Part shown: piece after piece, positions 1 through 59,957 of the stretch | Position numbering within the stretch: position 1 is the first letter of the stretch | Layout of the letters: every line of letters begins with the position of its first letter | Assembly (NCBI GenBank): GCA_029962745.1 | Contig: CM057157.1 | Location: 26,167,953 to 26,231,952 of the forward strand | From: Echinometra lucunter | Lineage: Eukaryota > Echinodermata > Echinoidea > Camarodonta > Echinometridae | DNA: 64,000 bases | Direction: 5' to 3' | The notes under the pieces: generated by a model | The model's input: the letters and a program-made list of their open reading frames with translations, nothing else | Told to the model about the DNA's origin: nothing | The model's database searches: none | Program-made: the position numbers and the translations under genes

Positions 1-962
1 ATGTAATGAGAAAGTAGCAGTGATATGAGAAGTGGCAAGCTGGTATTTGTTCAGAGGTGTTTTTAATACATGTACATTGTAGGCATGAAAGGACATGAAG
101 ACTTTCCTTGCTTTGGCCCAGAAAACACGTATGACCCCTTTTACACCAAGCGGCCGCGGCCCGGCCCTGCAATTTTGTGCGTTTACACCGGGACCGCCGC
201 CAGGGCCTGTATCTACAGTGTAGATCCTTTCAAAGTTTCATCGTAGGAGCGCTCTATAATTTGACAAAGCCTTTTTTATCCCCGCGCGCCCGGTTTGAAA
301 TTCTGCAATATTGGCTTTATGATGTCATTGAAAACGGAAGATGGCCCCGCATTTGGCCCCACTCCGCGTTTACACCAAAACTGGCCACGGCCGAAACTAC
401 CTCCAGAGTTAGTCCGAAATTGGCCCTGCATTTGGCCCCACATTTGATTTTTTAGCTTTTACACCAAGCGGGGCCGCGGCCCGGCAGCGGCCCAAGGCTT
501 GGTGTAAAAGGGGTCTGTGTCAGTTAGAGTTTAAAGAGGTACAGGTATGATCATGCAGGCTGATGGAAAAAATGAAATATGTGTTTTAAAGAATTATTTT
601 CACATGGATACGCACATACACACATACATGTACATATATAATGAAAATCTCATTTGAGTATGTCAAAATGGTTTGAAACAATTGTCAACAAACATACTGT
701 ACATGTCTGTCAAGCTTCTAATATCACTCTACATGTACATGTATGTGATTCACGATGTCAATCACATATGATTTTACCTTTGTTTTCTTATTTGGGTCCT
801 TTTGGGACTTTGTTGTAAGCAAGAATTATTCAGTGAATATTTGTGTACTGTGTGTTGTCAAACTCATGTATGGCATACATGTACATGTTAAATTTTCATA
901 CATTTACAGTGTACTCCTGCGGATTTGTATTTACTGTCGTAGTATCTCACTTTGTCTTTCAG
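1..962 (+). other. PRKAC: Intron of PKA-C upstream of the first visible exon
   Basis: This is non-coding sequence left of exon 963-1061. It holds one GC-rich terminal-inverted-repeat element (133-515). From about 600 to 900 there are several TACATGTA/ACATGTAC palindromes and CA-rich stretches. I see no exon in it. The short open frames here are not conserved-looking. Confidence 0.7.
133..515. mobile_element. GC-rich 383-bp element with 19-bp perfect terminal inverted repeats
   Basis: Starts GACCCCTTTTACACCAAGC and ends with its exact reverse complement. Subterminal GGCCGCGGCCCGGC occurs at both ends (about 150 and 470), and TTTACACC is repeated inside. It is GC-rich in an AT-rich background. 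No clear target duplication could be read and there is no transposase frame, so it is a MITE of unknown superfamily. Confidence 0.75.
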
Positions 963-47937
<46,975 letters not shown>

Positions 47938-48099
47938 GCCACCTTCCTCCAATCCTCTCCTTCTTCGTTTCCTCCGCCGCGGCGTGGGTCACTTTCGTTC
48001 CTCATCCAAAATCCTTGGACAACGGACACTTCCTGTTCCAGTGTTTCGATAATCTCCTTTTATTTTTGTTTTCTCTGTGATTTATTATTGTATGTACAA

Positions 48100-48105
48100 A
48101 ATAAA
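48100..48105 (+). terminator. Proximal poly(A) signal AATAAA for PKA-C
   Basis: Canonical hexamer 163 bases after the stop codon, in an AT-rich context (tacaaaataaaatc). It would give a short 3' UTR if used. Confidence 0.4.
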
Positions 48106-49039
48106 ATCAAAACAACAACAGAAAAAGACATGATGGAGAATAGACAAGAGGATTGCCATGTACAGAAATTGTTACTCTATATATGACAGATTTAAAATGC
48201 AGAAGATGAATTAAATAGATTTAAGGAGAGATGAAATTTGTGAATAGCTTTGTTAAGAACCATTCTACCTGCCATTATGTTGTGTGTGTGCCTATGGGCA
48301 CATGCTTTGGGATAGAAAGGGTAGGGATTCATTCATAGACACACACACACACATGAAATCCTGGTGGTGACGACTTCAGAAAGTTTTGAAGATCTCATTC
48401 TATCTTGGAATCAACTCTATTCCTCATTGAATGTGAGGTACTTTCAGGCACATGAATAGATATATATATATATTTTAATTTCAAGGGGGTCGTCCTGATA
48501 CCAGCTGGAAAGTCTCTCATCCCCACATGTTGTCCAAGCACAAACTGAATTAGAAGTAAAACGTATTGCCATCTGATAGTACAAGTACCTGTTTGCTATA
48601 TTTCTCTCTCTCTCTCTTGCTCTTGCTCTTTTAATTATTACTGTCATTATCACTTTATTGTCATGCTTTTATAAGCCTTAACATCAATTATTAGTGTTGA
48701 ATTACTCATATCAGTTGACATTTGACTTTGATACGCATCCTGCTAAATTAGTCCTCTCTATCCAGAACTGCGATTTTCAGTACCGTAATACGCTAGCAGA
48801 AAAGAAGAAGAAACCCCAGTTTAAAAACGGATGACACTATGGATCTGCAGAGTTTCCTTTTAAGGGTTCACGATTGAGCATTGGCTGCTTGACTTGGTGG
48901 GGGGGGGGGGAGAAGCAGAGGTATGGATGAATGAATTCATTTCTACTACTTTGCAGAGAGTGGGACAAAATGAAAAAGTTGCCTCTGGTATGGCGGGTTA
49001 GGGTAATACATAGTGGCACCGACTGTACCAGCAGGATTG

Positions 49040-49320
49040 TATGTCCAAGGATTCGTTAACAGAGGGTCCGTATTGTGTAGTTTGGTCTTATAACTTTCAT
49101 TGTGGAGCCCTAGAAATCATAACAAAAGCATATGCAGAAAAAGCAAAAAATTCTGCACATACTCTGCCTATTTGGGTTGCATCACTGTTTGTTGTTTGAT
49201 GCTGGAAATTTTTTTAAAGGAAAATAATTACCAAAATCCTTACATTGGCAATGAGATGAATTTACAACTTTTTAACTGTTCAGCATACTTTCCATGGGGC
49301 TACATCATTTGAGGGCCTCT
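49040..49320 (-). repeat. Truncated copy of the piggyBac-like repeat
   Basis: Begins at GTTAACAGAGGGTCC and keeps TTTGGTCTTATAAC, GAAATCATAACAAAAGCATA, GTTTGTTGTTTGATGCTG and TTACATTGGCAATGAGA in the order of 53790-54000. The second half is missing. Confidence 0.65.
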
Positions 49321-51859
49321 TCTTCAGATATGGCCAAAGGGTTAAACCAAATGGTATATTTGTATATCCTGTGGCTTTGTGCTTAGCCTTGCCCTGCACC
49401 ACCCCCCCCCTTTTCTTCAAAAGTTGTTTCAAGTGCCCTTTAAAGAAAAGCTAATCCTTGTCATCTACCATTTAATGTGTGCTTGTTAAAGATACTAGTG
49501 TGTTGACCTCATTTCTCTAAACCTCATAGAAGGCTATAACAGGAGTCATTTTAATTTGATTGAGATGGCAAAATCATATTTCATGTGTATTCGATAATTC
49601 TTACATTACACTTATGTTGTCAGCTATTTTTTGTAGTGGTTATCGGTACTCGAGCAGCAAAAAGTGCTACAAATTAAAATGCTGCTTCACAGAGCTGCGT
49701 TTGACCGTTTATTCTTCCTTCATGTGTAGATAGTTCCAATATGTACAGATATGACACTGTGACAATCATATACCCACACTTAAACACTGATTTCTCTATT
49801 AGGTTTTGAAGCAACTCTTTTCAAAGAGTATCATTTGAATGAAAATGAATTCGATCTCAGACACCATAATGTCGATTTGAGGTCATAATATTCAAAAGAG
49901 CTGAAGGAGAATTTTTTGAAACCACAACTGTCGTCTAGTTAAGGATATTTACTGATTAGAAATTGTCAGAAAGAAATGTGTGTGTTCCCATTAGACAGCT
50001 AGATTTTATATTCGATAATGTCTCTGTCATGTGGCATGCAGTTCACGTAGCTGCCCTCTCATTTTCCGTGGTACGTGCTCATGAATGGTTTTGTTACTAC
50101 ATTTTAATCCTAGAGACATGTTTAGCTGCAATTCATTACAGATATGACTGTGGTTTAAAACATTTGAAATTTTTAAGCGGCCCCTTTCCGCGATGCTTCA
50201 CTCTCTCTGATTATCAGTATTTATAGAGATGGTCGGCATGTCAGCTTGCAGAGGGTAGCATTCATCAGAGACAATTTGATATGTATGCAGCCGCCCAGTG
50301 ACAAAAAGGAAGCAACTCTGATTTTTTTTCAAAATTGACCTTTTTCTTGATTTGAAGTACTCTTTTGTATGCCCTATATGATGATGAAGAAATTATGGTC
50401 ACATGACCCCCAATTTCCTAAATATAGACCTTTCGAAAGGAAGCAGCTCCATAGATTTCCGCATAAAGCAGTGACATATTTTCTTCATTTACTAAGAAAC
50501 TCATTCTAGAGAGTTGCTTCCTTTTTGTCGTTGGACAGCAGTATGCATGTCTTTGTTCAGTGCTATTCCTAGCTATCAATATATGTGAGTCATTTTGGAT
50601 ACTTCATGTAATATCCCTTTGCTGCATTTCTCGTGTTGCATTAATTGACCACATGTGTTTAGTAGTTTGATTTCGTTTGAAGATAACTTTAATAGGTAGG
50701 ACCAAACCTAGACTTGGAAAAAACTTTGGAGGAAATATGCATGTAATTGAAGCATAGTTATGTTTTATGACAGGATTTAGAGGAGTATATCGTCAGGTAG
50801 CTGCCTTCTCGATTTTTTTTTAATGTTTTTTTTTACATTTGATTTTTTTTTTTTAAAGGAATAGCAGTAATTGTATGCCATTTGGAGAGTTATTCTAGAC
50901 AAAGAATCCATTTCATTTATGTTCCTTTTCAACCAGTGTGCTAACTGTCACTGAATGTAGATAAGAGGTAAAGCATTTTTTCCTTGCTTGCTTGCTTCTA
51001 AAAAATGGGTTCCTTTGCTGTCGAATTTTGTCATGAGAATCTCTGTGTGAACCGTCTGTCATGTATGTGAACTGTATATGAAACAAAATCTTCCACTTCA
51101 ACAGAAAAATGCCATATTTGAAGTTATTAGTACAAGAAGGAGGGTGCGTTAGCTGTTCCACGATTCTGAACCTACGATAGTTAAAGCTGTAATGCAGAGG
51201 TCTTTTCCCTCTTTTACCTTTGACTGTATGGATAGACAGTCAATGAAACTACATACATGTAGATTTTCACCCTGACACAGCTTTTCTACCGAACGATCAG
51301 TTTTGTTTGTGTTGAAGTTGGCCTGTATTCTGTACGTTACCGAGAGTTGCTTATTTCTGATTTTCATTCATGTTCAGTGAAGATATTTGTGAATTACAAA
51401 AAAAAAAAAGTAGGACAATTGTGCTGCATTGGGTTTTAATCTGTTTACCAGTGTAGATTTTTTTTAGATATTCAGGTAAAAACAGTCATGATACAAATGT
51501 CTGTACATGTACATCAGCTTCAGACACTTCAGCGTACTGCAAACACATAAATGGAAATGTTGAATAATGTCGTTGCAGTGTCATGAAGAATCCATAAGGT
51601 TTAGTTGTTATAACTGGCCTTGCCTACATTCATTTCCCCCCCCCCCCCCAAGCAGTTGAAGTCACAGGAAAAAATTAAGGGTTCTATTCATAAGGTTTCA
51701 AACTGAGCATCTTTGATGCTGTTTCCAAAAGAAGTTCCAGTTGCCTTCTCCGAAAAAAATTCCTTGCCATGGTAGCACAATACACTTAAAGCTTCTTCAG
51801 ATATGACATGACAAAACAATGACATTTTTAGTATTCACATAGGGTGCAACAAACCATGC

Positions 51860-52145
51860 CATTTATGTTAATGAACGTGCATTAACGCATCAACGCTCAA
51901 ATAAAAGAGATCTTTTGTTTTGTCAGAAGTTGCGCAGACAAACTCATGACGCTATATTTGTGCTGACTATTTAAGAATTTGATTGGTCCACAACTTTTTG
52001 CCACTGGGAGGCAAAGAATTTGCCTCTTGCCTCGCTGTTTGGGTTTTTTTTGGTCTCCTCATATCCCATTGACTTGTACACTGAAAATGTTGCAGGGTTT
52101 TGTCGCGTCATATCTGAACAAGTCTCTATGCAATCATACTACCGG
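51860..52145 (+). repeat. Dispersed repeat, third copy of the GGAGGCAAA family
   Basis: Contains ATAAAAGAGATCTTTTG, AGAAGTTGCGCAGACAAAC, CAACTTTTTGCCACTGGGAG and TGAACAAGTCT. Confidence 0.6.
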
Positions 52146-52967
52146 TATGTACAATCCCCTCCAGGCAACATTCTCCATTCTCCTGTACGACTGTAAAGTG
52201 TTGAGAAATCTTATTTTGCACAAAGCTCATACATGATGTGAATTGACCACAGTACATGAATTGAAGATCAAGTAAAGCCCACTTCACGCTGTGAAGTCTG
52301 ATTGCCGGTATGCAGATACTAGTGGGAAAGCGGTAATTTGGATTAGGTACAAAAACCGAAGAGGTTGTTCTGAGGCCCTCTTGTGACAAAACACTCATTT
52401 TGATGCATGCAGTGGGGTGCAGTACACCATTGAAGTAGAGAATACCCATTCAGTATTGAATATAGGCATTTTGTCTTACTGCAATTCCTTGAAATAATAG
52501 TTTTTCAAGTGTAATATTCATCATCATCATCATCATTTAAAACTTTATTCAGGAAAATCTCATTTAAAACTCTTTGAAGTCATATATCCCTCTTTTTTTT
52601 CTGAATGTAGCCTTTTAGTTTGACTTCAGTGTGTGCGGTGGGCATGGACGTTTCAATACAATGCTCTACTAATCTTTAATCACATCCACCTTTCAAGTGC
52701 ACCTCTCCTGGTCCATACACTTCCCTTGCATGTTTATAACTTCATAATATCATGATTGATCTTGCTGGCAAGATGGCGGCTTTGCACTTGTGTTTCAGTT
52801 CACCACCATCTCAACTTTCTTCCATTTCATTCAAAGGATAGTTAAAGATACCACGCTAAATGTTGGGAAAGGAGCCTGTTTCTAATCACTTTGTAAACTC
52901 AGCCCATTACTGCGATGCATGATCAACACTTGGCAACAAATGTTGCTGTTGGAGCTGGAAAGTTCCA

Positions 52968-53175
52968 CAGGGGTGTTTCACAAAGATTGCACTTAATAGT
53001 CAAACTTACGTACAATTCGCCAAGTCCAACTAAGTGCAAGTCTGAGTTACGTTGGCTGGCTAAGTCTGTTTCATGTCGTCGCTCTTTGGATAAGAAGTTA
53101 CGCACGTTTTGGTTCTTAACACGTAATTTGGACACTTATGCAGGATTTTAAGTCAAACTTAAATCTTTGTGAAAC
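52968..53175. mobile_element. Foldback element, GTTTCACAAAGATTG family (copy 9)
   Basis: Starts CAGGGGTGTTTCACAAAGAT and ends with ATCTTTGTGAAACACCTCC. The inner arms carry AGTCAAACTTA words. The end is followed by a C run at 53184-53200. Related to copy 4. Confidence 0.7.
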
Positions 53176-53783
53176 ACCTCCCTCCCCCCCCCCCCCCCCC
53201 GATGTAGTTAGTGCAAAGTGGCATGGTTTCAGCAACAGAGTAGAATTTGAAGCATTCAAGTATTAAATGCCCTTCTGTTTTTCAGCAGATGATCTGTGTA
53301 TGTTCACTAGGATAACGATCATTAAGATCACCTTTTTTTTTAAGATACGATTGCTAAAATTTATTTGACAGGTACTCTAAAGTTTCTTGTTTTTTTCATA
53401 CAAAGACTTCTAAAAACATTTTCACAGTTTTTCGAGGAATATTTCTGGCTTCAGAATTCATATATCTGGAAAATCGGTATTTTCAGTGTTTCAGTTACAT
53501 GTATTTAAACTCCTTTGTCTCTCCAAGAGCATGAAAGATAGGCATTTACTGTATGTCTCAATCAGAGGTGGTCAAATTCGGTGTTTGTAATTGATGTCAT
53601 ATAGCTACCTGATTATCCACACTTAACAATTTGCTTGTCTTAGAGACAAATAGGTGCCATAATAAGTAGATTTTCCCATGATAAGTTAATGGATACATGT
53701 ATCTTTAAGTAGGAATACGTGTTCTCATCTTAATATTCCAAAAGATTATTGCATAACTGATGCTGTTGTTTCAAACCTTTTAA

Positions 53784-54191
53784 CCCATTCGTGACAGAGG
53801 TCCACATTTTGTGGTTTGGCCTAATATCTTTTGATGCAAAGCCCTAAAAATCATACCAAATACATGAGCAGAAAGAGCAAAAAATTCGACACAAACTGTG
53901 CCCATTTTGGTTGCGTCAATATTCGTTGTTTGATGCTGAAAATCTTTTAAAGGAAAATAAGCATTAAAATCCTTAAATTGGCAATGTGATAGAGAGTTTA
54001 AAATCACCGTTTTCCCCTGCAAATGGGCAACCTTTTGACTTTTCATCATAATTTCTGTCAATTTATATTCATTTCAGATACATGACGTTTTATAAGAAAA
54101 ATGTAGCAATAAAATAAAAATGTTGGTGTTGCCAATTTGAAGAATAAAAGCTGATCAAATTAGGCTTTAAATAATTCCTGTCACGAATGGG
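53784..54191 (-). mobile_element. piggyBac-like MITE, TTAA target, copy B
   Basis: Left end CCCATTCGTGACAG, right end CTGTCACGAATGGG, flanked by TTAA at 53780-53783 and 54192-54195. The terminal inverted repeats are perfect over 14 bp. The interior is the reverse complement of copy A with scattered substitutions. Confidence 0.85.
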
Positions 54192-54461
54192 TTAATACCT
54201 TCATTTGAGACGAACTGTTTGGTGTTGATGAGATATTTGCATCATACTATGTATGATGTCGACATGTTGTCACAAACATTGCTGCTGTTTCCATTTCTAC
54301 ATGTTACATGTTTGCTGTCTCTGGTAGGGCTCATAGTTCCTGCCACTCGCAGCTACCTTTCTATTTGACGTCATAGACGTGTGATAGAAACGTCATAGAA
54401 ATGAATATGTACAAGCATGTACGTATGAATTCCAGGTATAAATTTCCTAGAGAACCTGCAC

Positions 54462-54552
54462 CGGTGTTGACCGCTTGCACAGCTCAGTAGGCTGTGCGCC
54501 AGTTTACTGTCTCAAGATCCCGAGTTTGAATCTCGCTTTCACCGTGTGCATT
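54462..54552 (+). repeat. tRNA-like sequence: SINE head or tRNA pseudogene
   Basis: GCACAGCTCAGTAGGCTGTGC resembles an A-box/D-arm (key part AGCTCAGTAGG) and GAGTTTGAATCTCG a B-box/T-arm with a CGAG/CTCG stem. GGTG near the start can pair with CACC at 54540. Box spacing fits a tRNA, but the anticodon arm is not convincing. Confidence 0.5.
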
Positions 54553-55934
54553 TTTGCTATAATTGACCAAAATGGCATTTATTTTGTCAGAAATAGTTAA
54601 AGTATCACAACTATTATTGATACCTATTCCTTTCTATGACGTCAAATTGGAAGGTGACTGCGAGAGGCAGGAAATATCCTCTACCCAAGCAAGCCGTCGG
54701 ATTCCTACTGTGCACCTCAAAACTGTGCAGCATCCGAATTGTGCCACTACCGTTGTACTACATAGAGGCCATGGAAACAGGCCCTGTGGGTTGTATTCAA
54801 ATGGACTTCAGTGATTTTGTCTTGTGGTGCTCATTATCCATTGTGTATTAAAACTAGAAAGTAGTAAATAGCTATTGTTCCCACTGCTCAGCATAGTGTG
54901 CTGTATCTTTATCCAAGATAATTTTGTTATCATTAAGTTATGTCTACCATCTGTCATAGGTGGTATAACCTTCCAGTAATCATAGTGTTCTGTTGGTGTT
55001 GGAGCATGCCCTCATTCAGAATTCACATTGTTCTCTTGTATGTAGTTGGCTGAAATGGGGCTATGCACTACCAATATATAGTAACAAGGATGTTGAGCAG
55101 TGGGAACATTCCTAATATCATCACTGTGGGCCTGTAAAACTTAGCATTTCAAAATGTGTATCAGCTGTAGAAAATGACTTGTAGCATCTAAAACAATGCA
55201 TTTATATATGGATATTTGTTTTGTTTTGTTTTTTGTATAGCTCAAGAAATGTAGATATTTCCATTCGACTTTGTATTCTCAAAATTGTTTTTCTTTTTTT
55301 TAATTTGAAGAGGTAGCATTTGCCACACCGTAGTGTGATTGTTCTGTTGAAAATGGGTCATGTTGTATCAACGCACATGAATGTAAATGTATTGTACAAG
55401 TCAAACAGGTATTGTCACCTAAAATAAAGTACCATAGAGGTTTTTAATAAACACTGTATATTTCTAGCAAAACACTTTGTTGCACTATAGCCACAAAATA
55501 TTGTATAGTGTGAATATCTTTAAAAAAATGAGAGAAAAAAATTTGATGTTTATTATGATTTGTTTTTTTCTTCAATTGTATTATTGAGGCAGTGATGTAT
55601 ATGTAAGGAAACAGGGGTTGAATTACAGGTTGTTGAGGTCAAAACGTTTTAAAGATGATTATTTAGAATTGATCAGTTCCTAAACAGAATTATTTGTGAT
55701 GTTCATGAAACTGTACATTTGATGTTCACTAGATTATGTCTAAAGTGTTTGTATTATTGCAAATCTGCATGTGGTTTGTAGGTACCCGTTATACCTTGCC
55801 AGCAGCATGAATGGTTATAATTTATATTAAGGTCTTTGTTCCACTGTTGGCATATGTAGCTCTGGAGAATTTTTAAAAATGAAAGGGGCATATTTCTCTG
55901 CCTGTGGGTCCGTCATGGACACAAAAATATATCA

Positions 55935-55940
55935 AATAAA
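55935..55940 (+). terminator. Distal poly(A) signal AATAAA for PKA-C
   Basis: Canonical hexamer (atcaaataaagg) followed 30-45 bases later by the GT/T-rich stretch gtcttgtgtattt, the usual layout of a cleavage site. It lies about 1 kb short of the first ASF1-side signal. Confidence 0.4.
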
Positions 55941-56022
55941 GGTCGATCTGACTTGAAAACTTTTGAAACTGTCTTGTGTATTTACTCAAGTGCTGTGTTG
56001 TTAACCTGTTGAGTACTAAAGC

Positions 56023-56162
56023 CTGGGGAGTGTTTCATGAAGTGTCATCAGTTATTTTTACCGACAAATTTCCTCTCCGCCAATCAGATGCAAGGATTTC
56101 AGTAGCTTATAACAGTTGTCCATGAAAATCACTGACAAGACACTTCATGAAACGCTTCCCTG
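56023..56162. mobile_element. Foldback element, GGAGTGTTTCATGAAGTGTC family (copy 10, inverted loop)
   Basis: Ends CTGGGGAGTG and CGCTTCCCTGAG. The arms include AAGTGTCATCAGTTATTTTT-type sequence and its inverse. The loop reads GCCAATCAGATGCAAGGATT, the copy 5 loop reversed. Confidence 0.8.
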
Positions 56163-56715
56163 AGATATGCAGGCTGGGTTCTAATGGAAAATACATGTTA
56201 TGCTGGAGTCAAATCATGCTCAATGTGTTAAAGGGAGAATGAAACCCTGGAGAAAAATCAATTTTAATGAAAAGAGAGGAGAGAGAGAAGCAATTTTTAA
56301 AAAGTTCCATCAAAAACAGTTACGAAATGAGTAAGTTTGAAAAGTCTTAATTTACTTTCTATGGCAATCCTCAAATTGGCAATATTGCTTCAAAATGACA
56401 GGTTTAGAAGGACAACTTGCAATATGTTTTGTACATAAAATTTCATATTTTCTCCACTATCTCTAAAGATGCTGCTTGTATATTTGTGACCTCACCATAT
56501 GTTGTGTTTTTCCCATGATATATCTTGAGCTAAGAAGGAAACAAGCTGCACCTTCAGAGATAATGGAGAAAATATGAAATTTTGTTTACAAAACATATTG
56601 AGAAGATTTGCAGATGTACTGTAGCATAATGAGGACAAAATGATCCAAATCTAAACTAACACCTGGAAATTCATTTTCCTCCTGAAATACACACATATTA
56701 GCATGAACCTCAAAG

Positions 56716-56740
56716 CCCCCCCCCCCCCCCCCCCCCCCCC
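56716..56740. repeat. 25-base poly(C) tract
   Basis: Uninterrupted C run followed by TCTCCCCCC, in the gap between the two gene ends. Confidence 0.97.
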
Positions 56741-56927
56741 TCTCCCCCCTCAAACAATGTTAAGTCATCCTGATGGTTTAACTGTTTGGGGTGTTAAGTC
56801 ATTACCTTCTTTGTTATGTCTTATTCCCTGACCAAGAATTCTCATTACTGCAATCAAACCACCAACACAGATAACAAGGAAACTAAATCATTTCATTTCC
56901 TTTTTCTTTGATCACCATTTATCGATC

Positions 56928-59900
56928 TTTATTTCATACCTGTACAAAAAGAAATCATTTACAATATGTACACAGAACCCATGATCTTCTAAAAAATTGT
57001 TATCTTTGGCCTTCTCGTGCATTTTTATGACCCAACAAACACCGGAATTTTATGAAGAAAATTGCAAAGGTGCACACTGATGGAGATTCTAAAGAAAGTT
57101 ATCAAATTCCAACCACTATGTTAATACCGGTCCTTATGAATGTACTGTCTCAATCAAAGAGTGTTGGTATAATGCACACATACTGGTAGTTATTCAACGA
57201 TACTCAGTTACCCCAGTAAACCTGTAAACCTAATGCTCCATTTAGCCATGTTCAACTAACAGGAAAATTTAGATACTTGACTTTAGAGTCAGCGAAAGGT
57301 TTAAATTTCAGAACATGGGCCATAGGATTCAAGACTTCTAAATAAAAATATTTCAGTTAGTCTCTTGGCATTCAAGCCCACGTCTGTGTGGCAGAGGATA
57401 CTACTTGGTCTAAAGGAGGCCTATCTGTTATAGTCATCAAGGGTGGGCTCGCTGGGATGTGGCCATCCTATTGTTCCTACATCTACCATCACTATGACTA
57501 CTTGACCGGACCTTGGGCCGAAATATAGTATATGACCTGTAGGGAAAAATCTGCAAAGTCCCCATAGCCTGTCTACCTGTTAATGATAAATACCAGTCTC
57601 AAAATTTAATCAGACACATTCAGACTACAATCTCCTCAGCATGCACATGTAAATGATGTTCTAGAAATGTCATTTTACAATGACCAATGGTAACCTCTAG
57701 GTTCCTATGATGCATTCTTAACACTGATACTCTTGCCATTTCTTCCAAAATTCAGTTGCAGTTGGGTTGTAGCATGCAACAAGCTCTGAATTTTCTTAAA
57801 TATACTGATATTGAAATACACACTACTACTTTATCTCTGGCTTGATTTCACTTTAGATAAGACCAGATAATTGCAGAAAAGCTGGCATTTGTGACGTACC
57901 ACAAATCCTCAAATGGCCTTACAAGCTACAAAATTCAATCTGTTCATTCAATTGCAGCATAAGGAAATATCAAATGCAGTGTTTTAATATCATTACTTTA
58001 TTAGGAATCCTTTTGGTGACTAGATAACTACAAGTGATATGACTTGCACAATAAATTAGTTGCCCCTCACAAAATTTAAGAGATGATATAAATACATGAT
58101 GTTTTAACAGTTTTTTTCTTCAGCTGAAGCCTGTAACATGTTTGATTCTCTATACTGAAACAAGACTAAACTCACTGCACAATTACACAAACAATACATA
58201 AATGACTTATGCTTTACTTTTTTTTCTTCACTTTTTCAAGAACAAAAATCAAAATTAAATAAGGTGCTATCTTGTTCTTTTTTTTTCTGAGTATCTAGGT
58301 TCTGTGCCACAAAATTGAATATCAATCACCTGAAACATGAATCTTAACTATGGCGCAGAAAAGCTTTCATTGATGTTTAATTCTTTCTTTCCAACATAAA
58401 ATCACCGAAGAGTGCATAAAGAGATTCAAATATTTTTTTTTAAAGCAACTACCCGTGCAGAATGCTTTACAAACCATTTTCCATATACTACCACTAGGTA
58501 GTCCCACGTGTGTCTGAATGATGTTGGGAATTCTCTAAATGTGTGGAAGTTGTGCACCGCAAATGCACAATACATACATGTATGTCACATTTTCAGTTAC
58601 CAAATATCCTGGAAGCTCTTTGAGACTTTCAAATACAACAGAACAAGATGACAAATCTGGCAACAAGGAAGAAAAAACAAAATATAGTGGAAACTCGGTA
58701 TTAAGAGATCTGATATAACAATATTCCTTATATAACAAGGTAATATTCCGGTCCAGCTCTTTATATCTTATTGATTTTTAACCGATATAACAAGATTCCT
58801 GCTATAACAAGGTAATTTTGGTGGTCCCAAGGACCTCGTTATACCGAGTTTCCACTGTACTGAACATAACAAATGACATGGAACATTAGCTCTGAACATC
58901 AGGACAAATTGATACTAAACATCTGTGTACATATGTGACAAGTCTTGTCATGTACAGCTAATCTTAAATAATGACCATGGCTTCGCAATAATGCTGTTGA
59001 ATGTTTTATAAGACAAGGGGAGGACCTACAGTTCCACTACTAGGAGAATTTTAAGATACCAAGGTAAGTGGTACTTAGATATTCTTGAAGCATGGAAAAT
59101 CCATTCCCACTTCATGCCTGCACCACCACCCCCCCCCCCCCCAAAAAAAATGTTTTTCTCTGTTTTAATTCCTCTTTAATACTTTTTTTTTAAAAGGATG
59201 GAAGGTGTGAAAACTGTAAAATAAGTTTTAAAGTTGATGGAAGTATTATATTCAAAAGATAAAACATAGAAGTCCTCATATGCCAACTTGTGCATAAAAT
59301 GTTACCACATGAATTATCAACATTTGAAAGGCATATGAACTCCACCAAAACCCTTTCACTTCACTTCAAGAAACATAAGAAAGAAAGAAAATTAATACTG
59401 CGTGGCCATAATCAGTGGGGTACAACTATAGTGAAGTATCCACGCTTACAAGGGTAGCATTTTAACATACATACATGAAACACTATAAGTACAGATAAAG
59501 TGATCTATTTCTATTAAGTGAACATAAATACTTTAACATAAAACAATCTAAGCCTAATTCTTGCTTTCACACATACTCTTATGGGCTTACAACTTGTTTT
59601 TCTGTTGCTGTCCAAACATGCCACATGATCAGCCATCTTCAACAAGAATTTGACGTTAATGCTGCTGGAGAGATTTCGTATTCTTCTTGGCAGGTAATAT
59701 CTGACAGCAAAAAGGAATGGCACATCATCTGTGAAAGGTTACATACAGAATCATTCATCCCTATGTCAGCATGCTCAACAATGCAGCCAGACACAAAACA
59801 CTGACAAAACGGAAATAATGTCTAACCACAAAGTTCCAAGCATCTTCAATACATGTAAGCGAATAGCAATCCATGCTACTATTTTGCCATGAATGAAAGC

Positions 59901-59957
59901 TTTAGTTTCAAGCCACCAAAAGTTTCTGGATTCATAGTTGCTACTACTAATGTCAAC
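56928..59957 (-). other. ASF1: Probable ASF1 3' UTR (extent inferred)
   Basis: Sequence downstream of the ASF1 stop on the minus strand. An AATAAA on that strand at 56933-56928 is the farthest plausible signal before the PKA-C side. Other TTTATT words on the plus strand (for example near 57994) would give shorter forms. A pogo-like MITE lies at 58685-58857 and a C run at 59129-59142. Otherwise it is AT-rich. Confidence 0.4.
58685..58857. mobile_element. pogo/mariner-like MITE, AGTGGAAACTCGGTAT family (copy 1)
   Basis: Terminal inverted repeats AGTGGAAACTCGGTAT / ATACCGAGTTTCCACTG with TA on both sides (58683-58684 and 58858-58859). Internal TATAACAAGGTAAT words are repeated. 173 bp, in the probable ASF1 3' UTR. 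The first base is mutated (T for C). Confidence 0.8.

Larger units (their letters stand above)
47938..55960 (+). other. PRKAC: Probable 3' UTR of PKA-C, up to about 8 kb (end uncertain)
   Basis: No gene intervenes after the TGA until the opposite-strand ASF1 region. AATAAA hexamers occur at 48100-48105 (proximal), 55423-55428 and 55935-55940. The last is followed by T/GT-rich sequence and is the best distal candidate. Repeats within this span: 51860-52145, 52968-53175, 53780-54195 and the tRNA-like unit near 54460. Which signal is used cannot be told from sequence; transcript data would decide. Confidence 0.45.
55961..56927. other. Gap between convergent PKA-C and ASF1 transcription ends
   Basis: About 1 kb between the distal PKA-C poly(A) signal and the farthest ASF1 one. 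It contains a foldback element (56023-56162), a diverged repeat (56230-56690) and a 25-base C run at 56716-56740. Confidence 0.5.
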
